A program made the translations under genes and the position numbers. The notes below the pieces were generated by a model. It had not been told where the DNA came from. It made no database searches and saw only the letters and a list, made by a program, of their open reading frames with translations. DNA of 64,000 nt, from positions 1 through 64,000 of the IMG/VR virus record IMGVR_UViG_3300009130_001466. One strand, 5' to 3'. Below, in pieces: positions 9,239-16,441 of the stretch (within the stretch, counting starts at the first letter, position 1; each line of letters starts with the position of its first letter). The DNA comes from a virus.

Positions 9239-10131
9239 GACTAAATCAACCAGTAGTAGGGCAGCATCCAGCAACATCTGGATATCAACTTGAATGCTTT
9301 GTCAGTTCAGATGGCGGAGCTGGCTTTTCTAGCGGGTCTGGAACTTTGAACGTCGAATTCCCAAGGTTCGCAATCACGGGAATGGAATTCAATGGCGAAA
9401 ATCTTCTTTTTGAGCCGACTGGTGAAGGATTATTGCTCATGGAAGATATAAACGTTTTAGAAGGTTTTATAACTTTAGAAACTTTTTTTTCTGGCGATTT
9501 AAATGGTAATACTGGCCTATCAATCCAAAACATAAAAAGTGTTGATATTTATACTGGATCCGACCCAACATTTAAACCAGATACTATTAATTTCGAAAAT
9601 AGAATTGATTCTGAACCCGTCTCATTGCAATCTGGAGATGAATCTATATTCATAACAATTAATTCTGGCGATATCGACAATAGAATCGAGGAGAATATAT
9701 TTTACAAAGCATTGCCAGTTGATTATTTAACTTTTGGTCAAGAGTCTAATGCGGTTAGCGGTACTATGTTCGGGGGATTTGAAGATTTTTCTAAAATCAC
9801 AAGTTCATCAGATGTTGTCATTTCTAGATCAAATGGAAATGATATAAGATATTATTCTGCCTCAATAACAGATATATATACAGGTGTTAAAATTATCATT
9901 TCAAACGAAGTCCCAAAAGATTTTGTAGCTAGTTTTAGGGTTAGAACAAACAGCGAAGATATTATAATTTCTGGAAGTGGCAGCGCAAATTTGCAGTCTT
10001 CTGACGATAACTTTGTCGTTTCAAATAATTCAATAACGCTGCCAGCTGGAAATGATCTTGCGGAATTTGAAATTAGTTCTTTATTAGACGAAAATGAAAC
10101 AAGAACGGCTTTTGTGGTGGGTGGTTTATAA
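9235..10131 (+). CDS. hypothetical virion protein downstream of gpJ
   Basis: 298 residues, start overlapping the gpJ-like stop (ATGA), so translationally coupled. The sequence is rich in Ser, Gly, Ile and acidic residues with many short predicted beta strands (for example ITGMEFNGENLLFEP and IIISGSGSANLQSSDDN) and no membrane segment or cysteine motif. That composition fits an all-beta structural or fibre protein. It is the last gene of the tip operon and converges with a minus-strand gene, sharing 6 bp. No family recognised; it may be a tip accessory protein. Confidence 0.72.
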   Translation: MRLNQPVVGQHPATSGYQLECFVSSDGGAGFSSGSGTLNVEFPRFAITGMEFNGENLLFEPTGEGLLLMEDINVLEGFITLETFFSGDLNGNTGLSIQNIKSVDIYTGSDPTFKPDTINFENRIDSEPVSLQSGDESIFITINSGDIDNRIEENIFYKALPVDYLTFGQESNAVSGTMFGGFEDFSKITSSSDVVISRSNGNDIRYYSASITDIYTGVKIIISNEVPKDFVASFRVRTNSEDIIISGSGSANLQSSDDNFVVSNNSITLPAGNDLAEFEISSLLDENETRTAFVVGGL

Positions 10132-10572
10132 TTCTTTTAAATACATACTCTCTATATGTTTGTATTTTTTTCTTGTATAGAGCTTTTTTAATTTATCTGG
10201 CATTGAATTTTCCAAATGGACCATTGCAATTCTTTTACAGCCTATAGATTTTGCATAATCTTCAAATTTATTAAAAATTTTAATCCCAGACCCTCTGTAA
10301 TTCTCATGGACATACCAAAAAGCTTCAGTACAACATAAAGCGCCATCTTCTACTGCGGGAGTTATAAAAAAACCCAGAGCGCCAATGATCTTTTTGTCTT
10401 TTTCCAGAGCGAAAATTTTACCACTTTTGGTTTCAATTAATTTTTTCCAGGTTGGAAGCCAGTTTTTTCTAAAACCATTTACATCTTCTTTATAGGGCAA
10501 GGTTTTATAAAAGATTTCAATAATATCTTGAAGCTCCCTTAACTGGTCAACTGTTTTTACTTCAAATATCAT
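10126..10572 (-). CDS. GNAT-family N-acetyltransferase
   Basis: 148 residues. GNAT features are clear: KIFALEKDKKIIGALGFFITP (beta 2-4), CCTEAFWYVHENYRGSGIKIF with the YRGSGI acetyl-CoA loop, and CKRIAMVHLENSM. The substrate is unknown. The ATG at 10572 is preferred because it overlaps the upstream stop as TAATG; an upstream in-frame start would overlap that gene further. It is the last gene of a leftward operon that begins at 14977 with glycosyltransferases. GNAT proteins are common in phages and may modify small molecules or host proteins; no specific role can be given. Confidence 0.82.
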   Translation of the reverse strand: MIFEVKTVDQLRELQDIIEIFYKTLPYKEDVNGFRKNWLPTWKKLIETKSGKIFALEKDKKIIGALGFFITPAVEDGALCCTEAFWYVHENYRGSGIKIFNKFEDYAKSIGCKRIAMVHLENSMPDKLKKLYTRKKYKHIESMYLKEL

Positions 10573-11330
10573 TACATTAGCTTGAGTAGCTTCCGACATT
10601 CTTTTGCTGGAATATCTTTGTAGTTTTTCCAGGTCTTAATGACCTCTGGGTCATTTTCATATTTATTATCCACGTAAAGCTTTCGTAGCTTAGTTAGAAA
10701 TGAATTGAAGTCTGTACCCGCCTTTTCTTTTAGAATCCCTTGTGGGCTAATATCCTTAGCTCCAGAGGACGATGGAGGAGCTACAATGGGAGACTTATTC
10801 TTGGACGAGTCAATCTCGTCAGCCCCCACAATATGAATACCCAGAAAGTTACGCACAGCGCGAACAAAAGCACGATTTTCTGCGATACATTCTAAGAACT
10901 TCGCAGCAAAACCATTTGTATTGTGAAGTGTTGCATTAGCAATGGAGGAGAACTTCGCACCATGATCACTGCAAAGGTGTGTTGGATTTTCATAATTGCA
11001 AATAAAAGTGATAACGCACTTGACGACAGATCTCTCTTCAGAAGACTCAACGATGTCGTAATTAACAGTGTCGATACCTCTAAGCTTCGCAAGCTCCTTA
11101 ATCCCAGCAAGCTTAATTAGAAGCTGGTTGTCTTCCAATCCTTCGATAGAATCTGGAACTGGCATCTTGCGCATTTCAAAGTGATCTTTGTTTGGGTATA
11201 GATGTTCTGGGCTAATCATAGCTCGCCAATTGACGGAGCCATCCTCGTTAAATACATATGCAACAGACTCAAGGAGTCCATGTTCGTCGCGCTTCCAGAT
11301 ATCTGGGCCAAATAATTTATTTTTCTTCAT
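10572..11330 (-). CDS. putative recombination/ssDNA-annealing-like protein
   Basis: 252 residues, no membrane segments. The middle reads as alternating strands (SVVKCVITFICNYENPTHLCSD) followed by a helix with AENRAFVRAVRNFLGI and then ADEID. The helix motif AEN/TxAxxRAxRxxLG recalls the Rad52/ERF/RecT-like single-strand annealing families, in which such a helix follows a beta sheet. A Pro/Ser-rich linker (PIVAPPSSSGAKD) separates it from a C-terminal helical domain of about 55 residues that may bind a partner. Overlaps GT9 and GNAT genes. The family call is tentative; it could be a conserved phage protein of unrelated function. Confidence 0.4.
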   Translation of the reverse strand: MKKNKLFGPDIWKRDEHGLLESVAYVFNEDGSVNWRAMISPEHLYPNKDHFEMRKMPVPDSIEGLEDNQLLIKLAGIKELAKLRGIDTVNYDIVESSEERSVVKCVITFICNYENPTHLCSDHGAKFSSIANATLHNTNGFAAKFLECIAENRAFVRAVRNFLGIHIVGADEIDSSKNKSPIVAPPSSSGAKDISPQGILKEKAGTDFNSFLTKLRKLYVDNKYENDPEVIKTWKNYKDIPAKECRKLLKLM

Positions 11331-12438
11331 ATAGGTATAAACTTTCTAATTCTTTAGATGAAGCTTCATCATAGACGAAGCTGTTTGATTTGTCAAGTCT
11401 TTTTGCAGAAGATTCTGATTTAAAAACTTGACCATCGGATACGAATATTTTTTTGGAAATAAATTTTGCGGCTTTTATTTCTTGATGAGGGTTTTTATCT
11501 TCCAATACATTAAAATCAAAATACTTTAAACGTACCGAGGAAATCTTACTCTTATCTTTGACTCTGATTATGACTTGAATTTTTTTATTTTTTAAAGTTT
11601 TAAAAAATTCTGAAAGATCGGTTTCTTTAGGCTCGTCATATTCGTAAATGACTTGCTTAAGGTTAGGCATATATTGCAAGGCTTCGGTATTAAAAATTTC
11701 AGACAAATGTAAGCTCACTATGCACATTTGACTCCATTTACAAACATTCTCTAAATTAAAGAATAAATCTCCTCTTATGTTTACTGACTTGTTAACTAAT
11801 TCTTTTGAGTATGCAAAAAAGTTAGGTACGATCTCGATGGTCTCATTATTGAAATTTGATCCCACTCTAATTGTTTTGAATTTGATTTTTTGTTTAACGC
11901 CTATTTGATCTAAAATAGCTTGAGCGATTTGTTCTGGTTTGATTTCGTTAATTCTATTGCAATTGGAAGAAAAGGATGGTTTTGTTTTTGAAAAATCTGG
12001 CTCAATACTTATGCAAGAATTGTCCTTATGCCATATTGGTTTTGAATTTTCTTTATAAAGATTAAAGTGCAAAATGATTGAAGGTATATCGTAAACGCTA
12101 GCAATATGTGCGGGAAGGCTGTCGCAGCCACAATGAGCTTTAGCATTTTTAATCACATAATTCATTTGTTTATAAGAATTACCTAGAGTAGTTAAATCTA
12201 TTCCACTTATTCGATTATCATTTGGACCTCCGACTTGAACTATCTTTATATCACCAAGATGAGGTTTTATCAAACCGATTACTAGGTCCCAATACAAATA
12301 ATTTGCTGCTGGCATCTTGTTTGATGCTTGAATAGTTATATATTCATTAGGTAATCCTGGAAAAAAATGATCTGTTATTACAGGCTGGCCAATCTTGACC
12401 CCTAGATCTTTTGCGTAAACTTCAGCTATATGACTCAT
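11317..12438 (-). CDS. glycosyltransferase family 9-like, C-terminal half, plus extra domain
   Basis: 373 residues. Residues 1-180 match the C-terminal half of GT9/heptosyltransferases: an opening like HIAEVYAKDLGVKIGQPVI, then EYITIQAS, IKIVQVGGPND, and NAKAHCGCDSLPAHIASVYDIPSIILH, the acceptor-side Rossmann fold with the conserved GxDSLPxHIA segment. The N-terminal Rossmann half is absent and instead ends the product of the 12822-14510 gene, with a DUF6165 gene between. Residues 190-373 form an unknown domain of short strands. Start overlaps the DUF6165 stop. It may work with the other half as a two-chain enzyme, or be a decayed remnant. Confidence 0.72.
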   Translation of the reverse strand: MSHIAEVYAKDLGVKIGQPVITDHFFPGLPNEYITIQASNKMPAANYLYWDLVIGLIKPHLGDIKIVQVGGPNDNRISGIDLTTLGNSYKQMNYVIKNAKAHCGCDSLPAHIASVYDIPSIILHFNLYKENSKPIWHKDNSCISIEPDFSKTKPSFSSNCNRINEIKPEQIAQAILDQIGVKQKIKFKTIRVGSNFNNETIEIVPNFFAYSKELVNKSVNIRGDLFFNLENVCKWSQMCIVSLHLSEIFNTEALQYMPNLKQVIYEYDEPKETDLSEFFKTLKNKKIQVIIRVKDKSKISSVRLKYFDFNVLEDKNPHQEIKAAKFISKKIFVSDGQVFKSESSAKRLDKSNSFVYDEASSKELESLYLYEEK

Positions 12439-12832
12439 ATGATTTTACTTCTTTTATGTCTGAATTTGTTATTTGATTAATTTTGTTTTTGATATTAAAA
12501 CGTTCGTCGTTTGTGTAATAAACATCTCTTGCAAGTCGAATAAATACTGCACCAAAATCTTTGTTTCGTTCACATTCTCTGATTTGATCTTCAATCTTCC
12601 ATAACCCTAGATTGATTTGATACAGATCCGCTTTTAAAGCGCAAAGATCTGCTCTGGAAAAGTTAAAACCAAGCGCTGGATTAATCAAATCTGCAAATTT
12701 TTTATTTAATTCAACTCTTTCATTTTTAACTTCTTGTAGCTTCTCTACATCTTTAATCATTGACGATTTGATTTCAAGGATTGTTAGTTTATCAAGAAGC
12801 TCACCTACTGATATAGGGATATTAATTTTCAT
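12422..12832 (-). CDS. DUF6165 family protein
   Basis: 136 residues, all-helical. It opens with ISVGELLDKLTILEIKSSMI and continues NLGLWKIEDQIRECERNKDF and RLARDVYYTNDERFNIKNKIN, the recognisable core of DUF6165, a family found beside glycosyltransferases in bacteria and phages; function is not known to me. The gene overlaps both neighbours, by 11 bp with the upstream glycosyltransferase and 17 bp with the GT9 C-terminal gene, and appears to sit exactly where a GT9 domain is interrupted. Length is normal for the family, so the gene looks complete. Confidence 0.85.
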   Translation of the reverse strand: MKINIPISVGELLDKLTILEIKSSMIKDVEKLQEVKNERVELNKKFADLINPALGFNFSRADLCALKADLYQINLGLWKIEDQIRECERNKDFGAVFIRLARDVYYTNDERFNIKNKINQITNSDIKEVKSYESYS

Positions 12833-14510
12833 ATAATTCGAACTGTGTTTTGTCTTGACCGTTATGGTGGTAATTATGGAAGCGCTGAGTCCCGTAGTGC
12901 GGCAAAAACGCTATATCAAAAAATCCTTTATGGCCTTGTTTGCCCTCTAGAAAATGCAAGTTATCAATTTCTTGGGAGTATGGCAGTATTTTGTAAACCG
13001 CTGGATGGTCTTCTATATAATCAAAGAATTGAGATTTGGTAAAAACATAAATGTCATGAGAGGGGTAAAGCTCTTTAAGGTTATGCATTAATGAATTAAC
13101 CCATAAAACATCTCCAGCGGATTCTGGCATAAGAACGGCAATTCGACTTCCTTCATCTAGTAGATCTTCTATATTTATTCCTTGTTTTTCTTCTTTCCCC
13201 CAATCAAAGTCATAATCAACGTCTGGCATTGCATCTAGAATCTTTTCGAGCTTCTTGCCTACGGCTTCTGTTGAGTAGTTATCTATAGTCCATTGTCGGC
13301 CTTTTTTACCCATCTGAATGCGTTTGTTTTCATCCATTTGCCAAACTTTTTTAAGCTGTTTTGCTATGCTTGATGGATAAGTAGAAGCTTTAATAAACTG
13401 GGTTCCTGGTTCTCTGTATTCCGACCAATCAAGGGCGAAACTCCCAGATTCGGTTGTGGAAGAATCCTCGCCGCATGAATAATTTGTTACAAGGGTAACA
13501 AGTTCAGTCATCTTCGCTTCAAAAATTGGAATTTCCATGCCGCCGCTTGTAAAAGGGTGGCAATAAACATCCATAAGATTATAAACCTCATTAAGCTGTT
13601 GTTCATTAACTCCTGCTTTTGTGTTTGTTGTATTGAGGGATTTTTCAGTCCCGCAAAAACGACATTTTTGTTCTTGGCCTGTAAACGGGCGAACTTCATA
13701 TTGGCCGCAAGCAGTGCAATAATAAGTGGTTAGAATGTCATCTTTATTTAATCCTTTTTCTTCAATAAGCCTTGGAATATCCCAACCCTCAGACCAATGG
13801 GTGTGTAAAAGCAGTTTTGCTTTAGGGCAATCTTTTTTAAATATTTTAAAACCTTCCATCAGATTTGGAACGCTTTTTCTTAATTGATTTCTAAATACAA
13901 AACCAATAATGAACTCATCTGAAAGGCCTAATTTTTTTCTAAGTCCTTCCCGTTCGGAATTTGAAAAACGGTAAAAATCACCTGTATCAACACTTCCATG
14001 GAGAGTGTCAACATGATCGTGGCCCATTTCTTTTAAATCTCTTTCTGCAAAAGACGCCCAGCTATAAAAGTTTTTTGTTTTAAGTGCAGCCTCTACGGCT
14101 TGTGGTAAAATTGGTTGACTATCTAATGTAGTCCAAATCATATGATTGATTTTATTCCACCACGGCTTTTCCCAATAGCCACCAAAGGCCCAAATATCTT
14201 CGCAGCCTATGTAGATATCTGGCTTATATTCTTTGATTGCTAAATCAATAGTTTCCGCTCCATATCCAGCAGCACGACCTCTTTGTGGGTCTTGGTTTAA
14301 TTGTCGAATAATTGATGGATCGTTTGGTAGGGAACCTTGAGCCCTCCAGGGTCTTAATTTTAATGACGCATCATTCCATTGCATTCCATTCGCGAATTCA
14401 ATAATTTCATACTTGCCAGTTTTATAAAGATGACGAAGAATGTTTTTTGCGTTTTTACCAAAGCCTGTAAAAGCTTTTGCAGAATTTGAATGAAAAAGAA
14501 TCCGCTTCAT
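12822..14510 (-). CDS. GT4-like glycosyltransferase with zinc ribbon, fused to GT9 N-terminal half
   Basis: 562 residues. Residues 1-440 are a GT-B glycosyltransferase: N-terminal FHSNSAKAFTGFGKNAKNIL, then FIIGFVFRNQLRKSVPNLMEGF, and the donor-side HPFTSGGMEIPIFEAK. A CxxC-x17-CxxC zinc ribbon (CTAC and CRFC) is inserted at about 277-300. Residues 455-562 start afresh as a GT9 N-terminal Rossmann half (RIAVLMPESAGDVLWVNSLM, then FDIAFLPH) and stop before the acceptor half, which lies two genes downstream. Start overlaps the previous stop (TAATG). Probable role: adding sugar to a phage or host surface glycan. Donor and acceptor are unknown. Confidence 0.8.
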   Translation of the reverse strand: MKRILFHSNSAKAFTGFGKNAKNILRHLYKTGKYEIIEFANGMQWNDASLKLRPWRAQGSLPNDPSIIRQLNQDPQRGRAAGYGAETIDLAIKEYKPDIYIGCEDIWAFGGYWEKPWWNKINHMIWTTLDSQPILPQAVEAALKTKNFYSWASFAERDLKEMGHDHVDTLHGSVDTGDFYRFSNSEREGLRKKLGLSDEFIIGFVFRNQLRKSVPNLMEGFKIFKKDCPKAKLLLHTHWSEGWDIPRLIEEKGLNKDDILTTYYCTACGQYEVRPFTGQEQKCRFCGTEKSLNTTNTKAGVNEQQLNEVYNLMDVYCHPFTSGGMEIPIFEAKMTELVTLVTNYSCGEDSSTTESGSFALDWSEYREPGTQFIKASTYPSSIAKQLKKVWQMDENKRIQMGKKGRQWTIDNYSTEAVGKKLEKILDAMPDVDYDFDWGKEEKQGINIEDLLDEGSRIAVLMPESAGDVLWVNSLMHNLKELYPSHDIYVFTKSQFFDYIEDHPAVYKILPYSQEIDNLHFLEGKQGHKGFFDIAFLPHYGTQRFHNYHHNGQDKTQFELYEN

Positions 14511-14977
14511 TAGTAATTAAAATACTTAAATAAGAAAAGGTCAAACAATCCTTTGAGCGTTCTAGCTTCCGCCAATTCGACACCCATTCCAAATTTTAAA
14601 GTAGAATTTTTTACCACGCTAAAGGAAAAAGCTTTTTGTCCGTTTTTCTTTGTATACGGCTTAAAAGAAATTTGAGTTTTATCATCATTATAACTATGAA
14701 ATGCAGAAAATTCTGTATAGTTTTCAATTGCATTTAACATGCCTCCAACTTCATTTTCACCAAGCTTGAAGTAAATGTTTTTTTCTGGATCCTTGGCGTT
14801 TGCGCTAAACGAGCCAGTTTTCTTTTTGCTATCCCAAGTCGCTTGTTTAATTGACTGGACGAGCAAAGTTGGTTTAATTTTGTTTCCTTCTTTATCTGTT
14901 TCAACGATCTTGAAGGAAAACGCACAACCAGTATTGAAAGAATTTGGCTTGTAAATATCGTGTTGTTTATGACTCAT
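14510..14977 (-). CDS. hypothetical protein, possibly ssDNA-binding
   Basis: 155 residues, basic and strand-rich. Features: FNTGCAFSFKIV at the start, TLLVQSIKQATWDSKKKTGSF, NEVGGMLNAIEN, then an aromatic/charged strand set (TQISFKPYTKKNGQKAFSFSVVK). The alternation of basic and aromatic residues on strands is like PC4/whirly-type ssDNA-binding proteins, and I recall similar small proteins in T4-like marine phages, but I cannot confirm the family. It heads a leftward operon of glycosyltransferases. A TATAAT hexamer ends 5 nt before its ATG. Confidence 0.55.
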   Translation of the reverse strand: MSHKQHDIYKPNSFNTGCAFSFKIVETDKEGNKIKPTLLVQSIKQATWDSKKKTGSFSANAKDPEKNIYFKLGENEVGGMLNAIENYTEFSAFHSYNDDKTQISFKPYTKKNGQKAFSFSVVKNSTLKFGMGVELAEARTLKGLFDLFLFKYFNY

Positions 14978-14982
14978 GCGAG

Positions 14983-14988
14983 ATTATA
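14983..14988 (-). promoter_or_regulatory. -10 element (TATAAT) before the 14977 operon
   Basis: On the minus strand TATAAT is followed by CTCGC and the ATG at 14977, so transcription would begin at or within a base or two of the start codon. No clear -35 hexamer is seen at 16-18 nt. The site lies in the 30-bp gap after the kinase-like gene. Confidence 0.5.
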
Positions 14989-15007
14989 AACTATAAAATG
15001 CAATATT

Positions 15008-16165
15008 CTATGTATCTTCTCCCATTTCGGTAATAATTTTTAATTCTTCCATGTCATAAGTTTTAACTGATGGAACTGGGGTATAAAATAATTTATCGAA
15101 ACTCTTGACGTGTTCTGGGAAATACTTTTCAACTGTTGGTCTGAGATTGTTATAAAGATTTAAATAGTGAACTAAATTTTTGCATCTATAAAAAGCTCCA
15201 TACGCATGAAAATGAAAAAGTATCTTATGTAAAAGATCTTGAAAGAGCAAAAGCCTGTTTGTTTCTTTTTTTTCTTCATATTTCGCTAAAAAATCAGGCA
15301 ACGAAACTTCTTTAAGAAGATTTGAGCATTCGTAATACTTTTTAAGAAAATTTTGTACATCTTTTCGAGAAAAATATAATCCCAAATTATTAACAACCTT
15401 TAATAAGCTATAATACAAGTCAGATTGATGCGCCTTCTCAAAATTGATAAATTTAATGAATCCTGACTGATACAAAATATTACTTTTTTTTAAATCGGAA
15501 TGACATAAAACACAAATATCTTCAGAGTAATTTTGTTGGTAAATTTCTTTTAATTTCGAGAAAATGCAAGAAAGTTTTTCAAGGTTTAAATCAACAAGTT
15601 TTTCAAAAATAACAAGTTCTTGTGGTTCTCCTTCTTGAACTACATCAAGGATTGATTCATTTTGCATAAATTTTTCTTCAAAAGAGGGTAATTTTGAATT
15701 GTCGGATTCATGGACAAAATCTAGATTGCAAGCAAACGTACCGATATTAAAAATGAGATCATTGATTCCATAATGATCGAAGTTTTCCCCATTTTCCCAT
15801 GTTGTTAATAGAAATTCCAAATCATGATCGATATTTTTTGTATAATTAATGATTTTTGGTGAAATTAAATCACTGACAGAGGTTAAGCAAAAATTTTCTA
15901 TTTTTAACTTTTGGTTTTCTGGGTCTAGGCTAATTTTTAATAAATATTTTTTATCTTCAATTAAAAGCGAGTAGCTTTCATAAAAAAAATTTGAACTTAT
16001 TAATGCTATATCCGCTTCTTTAATTTCGTAATTTGGGAAAAGGTCTTTTAGATACCTTCTTATCAAACTTGTTTCAAATTCAGATATTTCAGAATCTCTT
16101 TCTTCTGTTTTGTTATCCAGAACAACAAAATTATTTAACCGAAACTCTTTTTCCTTTTCAACCAT
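15008..16165 (-). CDS. aminoglycoside/choline kinase-like phosphotransferase
   Basis: 385 residues. The ATP-binding half has SYSLLIEDKKYLLKISL, with the Lys equivalent to that of kinases, and the C-lobe has the Brenner motif in LCHSDLKKSNILY (His222, Asp224, Asn229) of the APH/ChoK fold. The following metal-binding Asp of the family (usual pattern IDFE or IDWE) is Asn241 in FINFEKA, so catalysis may be weakened or altered. Members phosphorylate small hydroxyl compounds; the substrate cannot be told. The gene stands alone: a terminator precedes it and a GTGTAA motif lies 8 nt before its ATG. Confidence 0.78.
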   Translation of the reverse strand: MVEKEKEFRLNNFVVLDNKTEERDSEISEFETSLIRRYLKDLFPNYEIKEADIALISSNFFYESYSLLIEDKKYLLKISLDPENQKLKIENFCLTSVSDLISPKIINYTKNIDHDLEFLLTTWENGENFDHYGINDLIFNIGTFACNLDFVHESDNSKLPSFEEKFMQNESILDVVQEGEPQELVIFEKLVDLNLEKLSCIFSKLKEIYQQNYSEDICVLCHSDLKKSNILYQSGFIKFINFEKAHQSDLYYSLLKVVNNLGLYFSRKDVQNFLKKYYECSNLLKEVSLPDFLAKYEEKKETNRLLLFQDLLHKILFHFHAYGAFYRCKNLVHYLNLYNNLRPTVEKYFPEHVKSFDKLFYTPVPSVKTYDMEELKIITEMGEDT

Positions 16166-16173
16166 ATGTTATA

Positions 16174-16179
16174 TTACAC
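16174..16179 (-). promoter_or_regulatory. GTGTAA start-linked motif of the kinase-like gene
   Basis: Minus strand: TTGTGTAA, then TATAACAT (8 nt), then the ATG at 16165. It starts directly after the T-tract of the terminator, leaving no room for a separate -35 box other than the hairpin itself. Confidence 0.5.
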
Positions 16180-16203
16180 AAAAAAGGCGGTATTTCTACC
16201 GCC
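16180..16203 (-). terminator. rho-independent terminator of the replication operon
   Basis: Minus strand: GGCGGTA, loop GAAA, TACCGCC, then six T. A perfect 7-bp GC-rich stem with a tetraloop followed by a T run. It lies just after the 69-residue gene and ends the long leftward replication operon. Confidence 0.88.
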
Positions 16204-16210
16204 TTAGATG

Positions 16211-16420
16211 TTAGATCTGAGTCTTGCCCATTGAGAGCGTTTGAAGACTCGTTTTGGCAAATTTTCGCATTACGCTCGCGTTTCGATCTCGAACTACCAC
16301 GTATTTAGGGGTCTCTCGCACGAATTGAGCGTTAAGTGTTTCGCCTTGCCGAGTAGTGAGGCCAAAAAAACGGCCCTTACTTGCGCTGATTGCTTTTACA
16401 ATACGGTTTGTCTTATTCAT
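16211..16420 (-). CDS. small basic hypothetical protein
   Basis: 69 residues, strongly basic, with strands such as RFFGLTTRQGETLNAQFV and TPKYVVVRDRNASV; probably a small beta-barrel. GC content and codon use are noticeably higher than in the neighbouring Clp-like and kinase-like genes. It is the last gene of the replication operon, directly before the terminator. Such small basic proteins in phages often bind nucleic acid, but no family is recognised and that role is only a guess. Confidence 0.72.
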   Translation of the reverse strand: MNKTNRIVKAISASKGRFFGLTTRQGETLNAQFVRETPKYVVVRDRNASVMRKFAKTSLQTLSMGKTQI

Positions 16421-16441
16421 TTTATTTATTTTATTTATTTG

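Noticed and set aside
12845-13042. A 65-residue plus-strand frame with cysteine and tyrosine content.
   Set aside because: It is antisense to the GT4-GT9 gene and has no start signal.
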